Below, piece by piece: positions 39,049 to 49,960 of a stretch of 64,000 bases of DNA. A program made the position numbers and the translations under genes. Under the pieces are notes generated by a model, which did not search any database, was not told the DNA's origin, and saw only the letters and a list, made by a program, of their open reading frames with translations. Numbering within the stretch: position 1 is the stretch's first letter; the number at the start of each line of letters is the position of its first letter. The stretch lies in contig NW_026570303.1 in assembly GCF_019649055.1 (NCBI RefSeq), positions 310,001 to 374,000 on the forward strand, written 5' to 3'. This stretch comes from Paramacrobiotus metropolitanus. Taxonomy: Eukaryota; Tardigrada; Eutardigrada; Parachela; Macrobiotidae.

Positions 39049-40859
39049 TCTAATTCGGTTTCCACGGATTACGCACAGATCACTACCGCGTAGACCTGAA
39101 GATTACTGAACGTGGAAAGTGTATTCAATACGGTAGAGGTGCATACTATTCTGTATATTGAATATTGGCTTGCCTGTGTAAGTGTTAATGTACGCGCAAG
39201 TACTCTGTACACAAGATTATCAGTCGGACAAAATCCTGTAGAGAGGAAGACACAGGCCTTGAGAACGGCAGCGCAGCATGTTCGCGCTTAGGCATCCAGG
39301 GTTTCTGCTTAAGCATGTTTAGAAAGTGATAACAATCAACAAGCTATTATTTTCGGTTATGATCATCGGCATATTGTAATTGTTTGTTTAGATTGTTATC
39401 GATTATCTGTACGGTACATTGCCCTTCTCGACGATTCTGCAAGTTTGCACATTGCGAAAGTGCAGCTGAACAGACTGCATGTACCAGACCTGTGCATTGT
39501 ATAGCTATGTACTCGTAGCTTTAACAGTTTAACTGGATGCGAGTTAGGTACAAACATTTTCGAATTAGTGAGTCACAACATAACTCTGAAACAAAACTCG
39601 CTAGTCGAAAAGCCGTCAGAAAGCTTACTTTCCATTCTCCAGTCTGGAACGTAATTTTCAAAAAAATAATCGATATTCAACATCGTTGCGTAACGGGTGG
39701 TAAAACTCAAAACTTGGTTTACTTGCATAAATTCAGTAACATGGTGTAACTTGCTTAATCCTTGTAACTAACTGTAACGGTTGAAAGTTACGAGTACTGG
39801 CAACTTTGCGGTGTCAGTAATTAAGTTTTCCGAAAGCCCTATGCGTCCCAAAAACTGCAGTTGAAATTTTTTTGTTTCATTATTTACCCCTTTTTCTTAC
39901 TCCTTTTAATATGAAAATTTATTATACGGCCGCAATCTAGTTGTGAAACGTTTTCCATTGTTTTGAGTTTCCGCGAAATCTTATGCGGTAAGATTAGTAC
40001 GCGCATTTTACATTCAAGCTACAGCTATTAATGGCGCACCCATCTAAGCGAAGTTTAACTCGTACATTTCGTTTTACGCGAATTTCATCAGTTTCCTTTG
40101 CAATTGCTGTCTCGTTGCTGATAATTTACTGGGATTAGCTTTTTTGTATTTATTTGGGCATCGCTTCCGAAGCGGCTCGGTAACTCCTAAACTAGACTAC
40201 CTGGGTCCTGCATCGGTATGGGCCCATACGTAACAAATGACGCAGCGGCAGCTCACCCTTATAAATTAAATGTGATTAAAAATTCTCTTTCTCCGGGATC
40301 TCCGGGATTCGATTCGATTTCTCTGGGATTACAGAATACTGGTTGTAGATTTTATAAAGGTAAATACTCCGGTTGTCAGAATAATCGTTAGTAATGTAGA
40401 AAGGTCAACGGAGTTTTTTATTTTTGTCAAACACAACCAACAAATCTTTTCCTTTTTCCGCGATGACCATAAAATCAATCAAACCGTTTAAACTTTGCAA
40501 TATGCATGCGCATATTTGAAGCCAAACTTTTGAGGCCATATGCTTTTTGAAGCCAAAACGCCTTGCTAAATAACAGACATCCAGTGCTGAAAAAACTTAA
40601 ACAACCAAACAAATTTTGTTTAATCTCGTAACTTGCCAGATATTCACACTCACAGTATTTGAAGTCTTGAAGCTCCATTTTATCATAAATTCAAATGGTA
40701 AATCCTACTAGTACCGACCGGTATTCACTATTCTGACGCAAAGATAAGCCCTCACCTAACTGTGCTGAATTTCCAAACCCATCTTCATGCGTCACATAAA
40801 AAGTTTCTGTCGAACAAAACCTAATCACTACACGTGCAATCACTACGGATTAGCGTTTC
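39049..40859. other. Spacer with duplicated flank
   Basis: About 39240-39420 is a diverged copy of about 43790-43950 (shared GGCATCCAGGGTTTCTG and neighbours). It is upstream flank of protein B, duplicated with the gene. The rest has no supported gene. Confidence 0.55.
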
Positions 40860-40882
40860 CTTTATTTGAAAAGCTGTGACCT

Positions 40883-41470
40883 TTGACGCAAAACTCTAAA
40901 TTATCGCAGAGCGCACTGTCAAAAATGGTCAACGCCTTCTTACCTCCACACCAACCGGCAGCAGTGTATCCGCAACGACTGACCGTTTGTATCTCCATGC
41001 CATTGATCGCTGCCGACAACGGTGCGCTGCTCGTGGAGATACTCGTAACCATGAATATGATTCAGAGAAGTCTGGCTGCCATGTCCATTTCCAATCTGCC
41101 CATGTAGCTATCACTACTACGAATATCCATTCGTTATCATTGTCCGGCCGCATACGTTTTCCTCTTCCTCGTCATGATCACCGATAGCTTGGTGGTGGTT
41201 CAATATCATCCGGTTTGGTATGGAAAAGAATAAGAGCGACCATGTAAAGGAAGAATGCGCAGTTGCTGGCCAATGAGACAAATCCGGTATTAAAAATGAC
41301 CAAAGTTGTTTCGCGTCTCTGTTACAACAGCCTTTTCATAGTTTGCAGATTTTCTTTGACTGGTTGCAAATTTTCTTACTAGCCTTGAGTGTAGACTTCA
41401 GGCAAGCGTTCTAGAAGATTCGGAGAAAATTCTCACATCCATGAAGTTACCAAGCCGGGTGTCGAAAGGT
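40883..41470 (+). pseudogene. GPCR 5 relic
   Basis: Decayed copy of the GPCR 3/4 type. AGAGCGCACTGTCAAAAATGGTCAACGC near the start matches the 5' ends of both. The peptide LAAMSISNLPM, from an early TM region, ends at an in-frame stop. Then come DNA traces of the YFFLVF region (GGCCGCATACGTTTTCCTC). After a large internal deletion there are traces of the TM7 end and helix 8 (ATTTTCTTACTAGCCTTGAGTG, CCGGGTGTCGAAAG). Most of TM3-TM6 is missing. It stands in the same place relative to protein C as GPCR 4 does to protein B. Confidence 0.75.
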
Positions 41471-42581
41471 AGCAACTGCAATCCGGCACCTAAAAATGCC
41501 AGATTTCTAATTGCGATTATAAAGTCATGCTTAGAAATACCTGTTGCACTGTTTGATTCCACACCTCGACCCTGTAATGTTGGTGTCCAATAACCATTCA
41601 TTTCGGAAACCATTCAATCCGGAAGCCGTATGTTTCAAATCTCGATACTGTGTTCCATATACGAGCAATCTTAATCGATGTTTTTTGTGGGAAACGGCTA
41701 CTGTCACCCCCTTTTACCCCTTTTTGACTATTTTTACACCTTACTACACGCCTTTTTGGCTATTGCCACCACCTTGCAATTTATTCTTACAATTTCGCCA
41801 CCAGCGGCTCTTTTTCAATTATATTTCTGCCACCACCGCCAGGAAAGGCACCAAAAGAACCTATTGACACTTACTGTCACCTGATTACTGATTAATGGAC
41901 TGCTGGGAATGTATTCCAGCCATTTTCGAAACAAAGCAGAAAACATTAAATTAACTGAATGAAACGTTGACAGACCGGTTTAGCTGAATTTTGCAGCACC
42001 AGTTAGCAGAAGTATCAAAAATTCTTCACTCGCTGAAATACCACTGCCCGCCACGCCCCACTCTTTAAAGGTTACGTGCACTTGGAGTGGCACGTCAAAT
42101 ACTGATATCATATAGACATATTTATCGTATAATGAAAAATATATAAATCGAATGCATTCATCATAATTATTCATCGTAAAATTATTTTGATGATTTGGAA
42201 GCTGTAGTACGTATAGTGGGATTAGTGGCTACTGTGACTGTAAAATGTACTGTATTACATATACTCTTACATTTAAGCAAGAAATTAATCACCTAACTTG
42301 TACATTCATTTTAGGTTCTTTCTGATAATGTAAAATACTTCGCACTCTTACAATTACTGCAATTACTGAGATGTCAGCTTTATTTTGCTTCAAGAAGATG
42401 CATTAATTTACTTTATTATGTCAGTATCTGTGTTTTTCTCTTAAGTGCAAGTACACTCCGAACACAATGTCTAATACAGTTTCAATCGACGGATCGGACA
42501 TACCATCACCATAATGCAGTTTATTCATGTTTTGCGCTTGTGATTGTCTCGAGGTTCCACTGATTTCGGCATGGTACGGCA
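41471..42581. other. Spacer before protein C
   Basis: No gene seen. About 42300-42581 aligns with about 37640-38063, the region downstream of protein B. Confidence 0.45.
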
Positions 42582-43596
42582 CTACATACGCCAGACGGAT
42601 TTACTTTGAGCAGTAGTCGGGTCCATGTTTATGCAGTGCAGTAGATGTATGTTCTTTATCTCTTCCACCAGCACATTTACGACAAATTCGTTTCCGCACA
42701 TCTCCACTAATTCCTTCTTTACGCTGCCTTGGATGTCTGCTGCAACCATTTCAAGAAACCTACAACGAACAAAAAAAAACCAGATCAGTATGCATGCTAA
42801 AATCCATGATATCATCTGTTTAATTTATGATGTCTGCTGTTGCAGCAACCAAACGGTCCAAACCAAACCAAACCAAATAGATTCATTGGACGTGACATTT
42901 GCATGAATATTAAATTTTCAGCTTTACTAGTGCATGTACCGGCACAAATTACGATGAGCCGCCGCAGGATCCGGTGAGATATCCTCGAAATGATTTAAAT
43001 CCGAGTGCAAAATCCTCTTCGCAAAGTACGAATTGAACGACTCGTACACTAACACTGGAGACTGTTGTCCAGTGCAGTCGCTCATGGCACGAGCAAGGGG
43101 TAAAGAACCATTTGGCAGTTGACACAATTTACTGAAAGCAATGAGGAATTCGGCGTGGAACCATCCCTGTGACGCCTTTTTCACTTTCAGTTGTTCAAAA
43201 ATAGTAGGGCACATGGCATTCACTGCCCGAAAGCACATTCCCGATTCCACGAGCCCTCTACAAAAATAAAATGAATTTATATGAGTAAGAGGAGCACAAA
43301 TGACTGTTAGCCGATTAGTAATTTTAATACTATTTTATAATAAAGTATTACCCGCAAAAGTATTCGGCTGTTTGACGCTGAGAAGCCAGGTATTCGAGTG
43401 ATAACGGCCATGGCACCGTTCTCGTAAAATTGAACTGACGGGAGGCATGGGCAGCAGGGCCATCGTAAAGCCGGCAACTGGCTAGCAGGTCTTCGCAGAA
43501 TGCTGTATCAATAGGAAGTCGCTTAACAGACGCAACGGGATGAATTATGGACGGGATGCATATTACTGCAACCACCAAGATCATAAGGCTCCGCAT
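42582..43596 (-). CDS. Small secreted Cys-rich protein C
   Basis: Exons 43596-43352, 43257-42940 and 42759-42582, the same structure and phases as protein B, about 246 aa. A signal peptide from MRSLMILVVAVICIPSIIHP is followed by FCEDLLASCRLYDGPAAHAS, YFCG, MCFRAVNAMC, SKLCQLPNGS, DLNHFEDISPD and ELVEMCGNEFVVNVLVE. It has 10 cysteines in the same places as B. The open frames of B and C are both intact even though the GPCR copies beside them are broken, which suggests the secreted proteins are under stronger constraint. Family not recognised. Confidence 0.8.
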
Positions 43597-43608
43597 GTTG
43601 GATGACAC

Positions 43609-44680
43609 CCTGGTTCAGTTGAAACGGCAGAGTTTACAACCGCGAAATCCTGAAGACAACTGAATGTGGGAAAAGAGCGCGTAGACTGTATTTTGTACGG
43701 CAAAGTGCATACTAAATATAAATATATCTATATACTGCATACTGTCTGTGTTAATGTACCGCATAAGTACATAAAACTCAGTCGGCACTATAGAGACGGA
43801 GACGCAGGCGCTCGAGAACGGAAACACAGCATGGTCGCGCTTCGGCATCCAGGGTTTCTGGTTAAGCACATTTAAAAATTGATAAAAATCAACATACTGT
43901 TATTCTCGGTGATGATTATAATCGGCACATTGTTATTTTTGGTGTGGATTATTATCGCCCATCTGCATGTTTCTCTTCTCGGCGACTCTGTATACATTTC
44001 CAAGGAGCACGTGAACAGAGTCAACAGACTCAAACTATATGTACCAGACGTGCGCAGTTATTTTTAACTAACACGAGTTATTTTCAGATTACTGAGTTGC
44101 ACGTAACTCGGAAGCGAAACTCGCTAGAAAAATGTTTGACTAGAACGTAACTCTAAAAAAAACAACCGATATTGTACTGATAAATAAGCGCTTCTGCTAC
44201 ATAGTACGTTACTGTGTGAATCGCTCAATCACTGTGACATCTTCTGCATAGCGCCAATAAGCATAGGAAACAGATGTCCTATGTGAAAATAGTTCACAAC
44301 AACTGCATAAACACGTAATCATACTTGTTTGCGCCGGTCAGTGCTACTATACACGGCACATAGCATTTCATGGTAGCGTAACTCACGGTACACCTTAAAG
44401 CTCGGTTTACGTGCAGGTGGTGTAACTCGCTCGCTCCTTGTATCGTAATTAACTCTAGCGGTGGTACAATTACAGTACTAACATTAATTAATTTAATAAT
44501 CATGCTAATTTTTAATCCTAACTATCAAGAAATGCGCCCTTGCAGTTTTGTTAATTGTATTACGACTGCCAATAGTCATTTTAAAATTCGCATCCCTGTG
44601 CGGCTGTGCCGCTCGTAAACTGCACAGGCCTGTCTGTTATATCCAGCTAGGCAGCTACACAACTTTGAGTCCTCGCAATT
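43609..44680. other. Duplicated flank and LINE upstream region
   Basis: About 43700-44120 is homologous to the upstream flank of protein B (about 39100-39560). Beyond that the LINE 5' region probably begins, but its exact start cannot be set. Confidence 0.45.
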
Positions 44681-44689
44681 GTTGCAATC

Positions 44690-44742
44690 GCTCACTTGCG
44701 ATTGCTGCTCACTTGCGATTGCTGCTCACTTGCGATTGCTGC
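44690..44742 (+). repeat. 17-bp tandem repeat, three units, upstream of LINE ORF
   Basis: Three head-to-tail copies of CTCACTTGCGATTGCTG. They lie about 170 bp before the LINE start codon. Tandem repeats in 5' untranslated regions of LINEs often act in promoter function. Here that is only inferred from position. Confidence 0.75.
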
Positions 44743-44908
44743 TCCGAGCTGGCTGACCGAGTTGCTGTGTAAATGACCATCGCGTTATACAGCGGTTTTC
44801 CCATAAAACTGGCGTTTTCCTCGTGAAAATTGCCGTATTCCAGTCCATATAGTTACGGAACCCTTATTTTTGTCACCAACAACAACACCCTGATTAATAT
44901 TTGCCACC

Positions 44909-47900
44909 ATGGGCGATTCCTTTCGGACCGCACCTTTTCCAACCCGGCAAGAAGAACGGCTTAAGCAGTATGTACAGGACGTGATCTACGGTTCCGCTAA
45001 AATTGATATTAATTTAATTATTTCTACTAATACTTCTCGCTCAAAAATTCTTCCACCTAATATGTCTAAACTTCACCAGTCCGCACCGGTTCGCTACCAA
45101 TCTTTCCTTAACGATTTCTGTAATCAACTTCAGTCTGCATGTGATCTTGGAATTTGGGCTCCGCATGAAATTTTGGAAATTTTACCATGGGGTATATCTC
45201 AGTATGCGTTAACAATTCTACAGTGCCAGCAGTCTAAAGGAAAATATTTTAGTAAGAATACCAGAAATGCGATTCCGGCAGCTTTAATTAGGGAAAGGGA
45301 AATGGTATCGTCGGAGATTAATAAGCTTAAAAGAAATCAGCGTAGGAAGAGGGCTAGTCATAGGGAAGTTTTAGTTGATTATGCCGAACGTCTGCGTAGC
45401 TTAAAAGCTATTAGAAAAACCCTGTCGGCAAAAATTTCTCAGCTTCATTTAACAGCCGAACGTAAAGAAAACGATAGTTGGTTTAACAAAAAAATGTGGA
45501 ATTTTATCGATGCCAAATTAAAGGCCGGATGCAACGCTCCTGCGGACGCTCTTAAAATGTGTGATATTGAAAATTATTTTGAAAGTGTTTGTAATCCTAA
45601 AAATCTTGACCCGCTTAATCTTGCCTGGATAAACAAGCTTAAACAAAAAGAAATTAATTCCGATTTTGATATATCTGAAATTTTGCCGTGTGACATTAAA
45701 ACGATCCTGTCACAGAAAGATTCCACTGCTGGATCCGGGTTAGACGGCATTAATTATTCGTTTTTGAAACAATACCCGGTTGTGCATGCCTTTTTAGCTA
45801 ATATGTTTAACAGGATTTTGAAATCCGGTATTGCGTGCAGCTCTTGGAAGACAGGTAAGACAGTTCTTTTGTTCAAAAAAGGTGATTTTTCCTCTCCAGC
45901 TAATTATCGACCAATAACTCTTACCAGTTGTATTGGCAAGCTTTTTCACTCTGTAATATCTAAGCGGATAATGTCGTATTGTATTAAAAACGGCATTATT
46001 GATACCAGTGTACAGAAGGGATTTATCGAAGCAACGAACGGATGCGGCGAACATTCTCTTAAATTGTTGAAATTGATTGAACAGCAGCGCACAAAAGGAT
46101 GCACTATGCACGTTGCATGGTTGGATGTCGCTAATGCGTACGGGTCGGTCAGAAAAGAGGTTTTGCTAGCTGCGTTGCGCCGGTACAATATTCCAGATTA
46201 TATAATTAATTATATTGACAATTATTATACTGGGTTAACGATTAAAAGTTTTCATAATGAGTCATTTTCTAAAAATATACCGTTTAACATTGGTGTTTTT
46301 CAAGGCGATACAATGAGTTGCGCTTTGTTCTTGGTTGTTTTTAACGCGATTTTGGAATTTTTGAAAGAAAATAAAAAATGTGGCGTTGCTTTTGATTCGT
46401 TGCCAAATGAAAAAATCGTGGATTTAGCTTTTGCGGATGACCTTACTTTAATTACGAATAATAAAACGAGTATGAGCCGACTACTGCGTGATGTGAACAA
46501 CCGTATGAACTGGATTGGCTTTAAGCTGCAGCCGGCTAAATGTCGGTGTTTTTCACTTTCCAGAGGCGTTTCTGTTGCAACCGACTTTGCGATTAACGGG
46601 GAAAAAATCGAGGATATTAGTTCTGACCCAATGAAATTTCTAGGTGTTCATGTTTTTAATAAAAACCAGCGGGCTAACAGTGGTAATTTAGTTATTAAAT
46701 CGCTTGATTCTTTATTAACGCGTGTGGATAATCTTAACTTACGGAGTGCGTTTAAAGTGAAAATTTATAAATGTTATGTTGTTTCGTGTATGCGGTTTGT
46801 ACTCGCCATGCACGATTTGTCACCGCCTACAGTTAATGCCCTGGAATCGACGGTCAATAGATATTTGAAAAGATGGATAAAGGTAAATCCGTCTGCTAAT
46901 TGCGATTTTTTCTATGTTTCTGATGGATGTGATCTTAAGTCTCTAAAGTCTGTGTATGCCCAAGCGCACGCTGGTTTTATTGCCGATGCTCTTTGCTCTT
47001 CTGACGATGTTGTTGTGCATCTGGCCAGTGAGAATATACAGGCGGCATGTGCTAATGAGCCTGCAATTGTGGACATTGTCCAGTCCTCTGTCGCTGCCGG
47101 CAGACAATGTGGAGCTAGCAAAGCGGCAATTCGTAAGGTCGTTAATAAGAAAGTGAGTCAGCACGCGTCAGCGCTGAAAGAAGACCGGCTACAATCACTG
47201 GTACAGCAGGGAGCGTGGAGGGAAGTTGTAAAGGCACAAATTGCCGATACTTTTTGGAAAAGCTGTTTGTTTGATCTCCCTGAGAAGGTGATTCGCTTTA
47301 TGATAGAGGCTGCGCTTAACATTTCTCCTTCGTTCACTAATCTATTAAAGTGGGGCAAGACCGTATCTGCTGCATGTGATTTGTGTGGAGCGACTAAAGG
47401 CTCTCTTTGTCATATTCTTAATTGCTGTCCGATTTCACTTAATAGCCATCGTTACACCTGGCGTCATAATAGCATTCTGAAAGCTGTTTACGATTTCATG
47501 ACCGGTGTGGCTGATCATAGAAAATGGGAAATTCTTTCTGATCTAAATCAGTCTAGCTACGATAACCACACTAGCACAATTCCTGTTAATGTTCTTTCTA
47601 CCTCTCTGTGTCCGGACTTGTGTTGCATTAACCGCGCGGAGAAGCGCATTATTTTGGCAGAGGTGACTGTACCGTTTGATACGATCAACGGGTTTAACAA
47701 TGCGGAAGCCAGAAAGCGAACTCGTTACGCGTCCCTCGTAAACGAACTTACGGGTGAAGGCTGGCACACCGACTACTACCACCTAGCCGTTGGATCACGA
47801 GGGATGATAGCCCGCCAAGCCATACACAATATCCTTAGTATGGCGACACTGATGCGAGCTCCTTCGAAAGTGATCGAGACTAAATCTCTGTTTTCTAACC

Positions 47901-48007
47901 TGGCTAAAGTTTCGATTAACTGCAGCTATGTTATCTTTTTAAATAAGTCTAGCAAAGATTGGACCGTTCCTTCTCTTGATCAACTGTTCACTGTCAGTAC
48001 TCGCTGA
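44909..48007 (+). CDS. LINE-type reverse transcriptase with restriction-like endonuclease (intact)
   Basis: One uninterrupted ORF of 1032 aa. The ATG lies in an excellent context (GCCACCATGG), and a TGA precedes it in frame, so the start looks real. The reverse-transcriptase core spans roughly residues 240-560: NYRPITLTSCIGKLFHSVI, AWLDVANAYGSV (first catalytic Asp) and LAFADDLTLI (FADD at about 508). From about 820 comes CDLCGATKGSLCHILNCCP, a Cys/His finger. At about 900 comes LCPDLCCINRAEKR, then ILAEVTVPFD and KRTRYASL, the PD-(D/E)xK endonuclease layout of the R2/R4/NeSL-type elements. No apurinic endonuclease domain is seen. The N-terminus lacks the clear C2H2 fingers or Myb of R2, so the clade is uncertain. 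The frame is undamaged, so the copy is probably young and may be active. Confidence 0.9.
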   Translation: MGDSFRTAPFPTRQEERLKQYVQDVIYGSAKIDINLIISTNTSRSKILPPNMSKLHQSAPVRYQSFLNDFCNQLQSACDLGIWAPHEILEILPWGISQYALTILQCQQSKGKYFSKNTRNAIPAALIREREMVSSEINKLKRNQRRKRASHREVLVDYAERLRSLKAIRKTLSAKISQLHLTAERKENDSWFNKKMWNFIDAKLKAGCNAPADALKMCDIENYFESVCNPKNLDPLNLAWINKLKQKEINSDFDISEILPCDIKTILSQKDSTAGSGLDGINYSFLKQYPVVHAFLANMFNRILKSGIACSSWKTGKTVLLFKKGDFSSPANYRPITLTSCIGKLFHSVISKRIMSYCIKNGIIDTSVQKGFIEATNGCGEHSLKLLKLIEQQRTKGCTMHVAWLDVANAYGSVRKEVLLAALRRYNIPDYIINYIDNYYTGLTIKSFHNESFSKNIPFNIGVFQGDTMSCALFLVVFNAILEFLKENKKCGVAFDSLPNEKIVDLAFADDLTLITNNKTSMSRLLRDVNNRMNWIGFKLQPAKCRCFSLSRGVSVATDFAINGEKIEDISSDPMKFLGVHVFNKNQRANSGNLVIKSLDSLLTRVDNLNLRSAFKVKIYKCYVVSCMRFVLAMHDLSPPTVNALESTVNRYLKRWIKVNPSANCDFFYVSDGCDLKSLKSVYAQAHAGFIADALCSSDDVVVHLASENIQAACANEPAIVDIVQSSVAAGRQCGASKAAIRKVVNKKVSQHASALKEDRLQSLVQQGAWREVVKAQIADTFWKSCLFDLPEKVIRFMIEAALNISPSFTNLLKWGKTVSAACDLCGATKGSLCHILNCCPISLNSHRYTWRHNSILKAVYDFMTGVADHRKWEILSDLNQSSYDNHTSTIPVNVLSTSLCPDLCCINRAEKRIILAEVTVPFDTINGFNNAEARKRTRYASLVNELTGEGWHTDYYHLAVGSRGMIARQAIHNILSMATLMRAPSKVIETKSLFSNLAKVSINCSYVIFLNKSSKDWTVPSLDQLFTVSTR

Positions 48008-48592
48008 GCCGTTCTGTTTTGCCGGTCGACCTCGGCACGGTCGCAAACGATGCCGTTTTTGCCCCAGATTGGTGTTGTTGGTGAATGACTGTACCGTTAC
48101 ATTTTACCTTTATTGCGATGAATGTAATTAATCTATGTAATATCACATTGTACAGTTGCATACGGAAGAGGCCAGTTTAACGTTGCTATGAATAAGTTTC
48201 CCTGACTTTCCTTTTTTCCCGAGTTTCTTTTCAGTATTATAAAATGAAAACTTTTGAAAATTACATCTAATCGTTAAATGTACTGTATGTTAGATAGGTA
48301 GCGGGTTTTTGGTCAGCCAGGGAAACTTAAACTTAAGCTTTAATTGAATTTATTTCGAATGACATAAGTGACATAAGCATATGATCGTATATTGGCTTCT
48401 CCCCACTTGCAACTATAAGACCATTTGAATGATGTACGAGTAAAAAGATGCAGACTTGCGCGCCTTCTGAAGTTAGAAGTATGGTTTCAATCGCAAGTAA
48501 AGGCTGTATTTTTTTTGCAGATTTGGAAAAGCCGTCTGCTCCAGAATTAGTTATCGCAGGTGAATCGCAATTAATCAATGTTAGCATAGTAT
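48008..48592 (+). other. Probable LINE 3' region
   Basis: No gene. It presumably includes the 3' untranslated part of the LINE. No obvious poly-A tail or target-site duplication marks the end. Confidence 0.35.
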
Positions 48593-48596
48593 AAGG

Positions 48597-49012
48597 TGTC
48601 ACGATGACTCACATACATGAGGCCGCCACGTGCCCGTCAAGGTCAAACGCCAAGGACAATGCAGTCATAACTGCGTCATAATTACTCATTGTTACGTCAT
48701 AATGACATCATAGGGATGACTCACGATCACATCCCAACCGGTCCCGATCCATATATAAAGAGCCTATCAAAGGCATTCAATTCAGTCCAGTACTCATTCG
48801 AGTTGTTTTCAGTCTACTGAATAGCTAGCTTATAATATACTGTAGTGGGCAATGGTCATTGATTAATAAAAGGTCATACACACCTGGTTGTTTTGGTTCG
48901 TTTGTAATTGATATTGGTAATGGTCATCGTTGACCTTTCATTAGGGCTCATATACACACAACACTGTAAGTCACACACAGGTAAAAGAACTCGTCACACC
49001 ATTGTTGTGACA
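48597..49012 (+). repeat. 5' LTR
   Basis: 416 bp. It contains a run of CRE/AP-1-like words: TGACTCA at 48605, TGCGTCA at 48672, TTACGTCA at 48692, TGACATCA at 48703 and TGACTCA at 48717. These are followed by a TATA box (ATATATAAAG, 48751-48760) and AATAAA at 48865-48870. This order reads naturally as U3 enhancer, promoter, then R with the polyadenylation signal. Confidence 0.93.
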
Positions 49013-49960
49013 AATTGGCGTGAAGGATGAACCTGTTAGTGTGACCTTTGAATGGATTGAAGTTATATGTTATTGATTTATATTGGATTATTGTACTGGA
49101 TTGCTGGGAAATTTATTAAGTGCACAATTATTAAATGAATTTTGTATAAGTTCTGGATTTGTCCTCGAGGAAATTTTTAATGCAAGCCCACTTGCGGCAC
49201 AGGTATTGTAAAGTGGTCCTTTTGACCATAGGTCACTTTCATTACAGATAGTCGCAGACGACACAGGTATCTGTCTGTTGTTGTTACCTGGTCCGTAATA
49301 GCGCAGCCGCATACAGATAGTCGTATGATTTTGATTTGAGCCCGTGGTAAAGATGATTTTAATTGAGCCCGTGGTAAAGTGTGAAATATTTGAATTATTT
49401 TAATAGTTTCCATTTGATCTTATTGTAAAATTTAGTTTGTTTTAAGGTATTACTAAGCATGTAAAATTTAGTGAAAAGAAGACTATAAATCTATCTGAAC
49501 GGAATAAATAAAAAACGAATTGATGAAGTGAAATAAGTTAAAAATTCCGAAAAAATTAGCACTTTGATTTATAAGTGTTCATTCTTTGAAACGATATTTC
49601 TTGTGATTGGTGTTACTTGGATAAAACAAAAAAGCAGTTTACTCATTACGTTCACGATTTGTTGACACCAATAATCAGTGCTTATATGATTCCACTGATG
49701 CGTAAACCCTGACACTGTGCGAGTCACCGCATAGTCGTATTATACGGGTTCGCTGGAGCGACCGCTTAGCCACACTAGTATAGAACGTCGTAACCGTGAT
49801 CGATGCAAGCGAGCAAAGCATAAAATGGAAGAATTCCGTTTTACCTTAATATTACTGATATTGCTAACGGAAAAAATAACTGTTTAACTATGCTGGTATG
49901 AATTAGGTCATTACAATAATATTTTACGAAAAAATTGCAAAATTGTTTTATCGATTATGA

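Noticed and set aside
44690-44742. CRISPR-like repeat array
   Set aside because: Three head-to-tail 17-bp units without spacers: a simple tandem repeat in a LINE 5' region of an animal genome.
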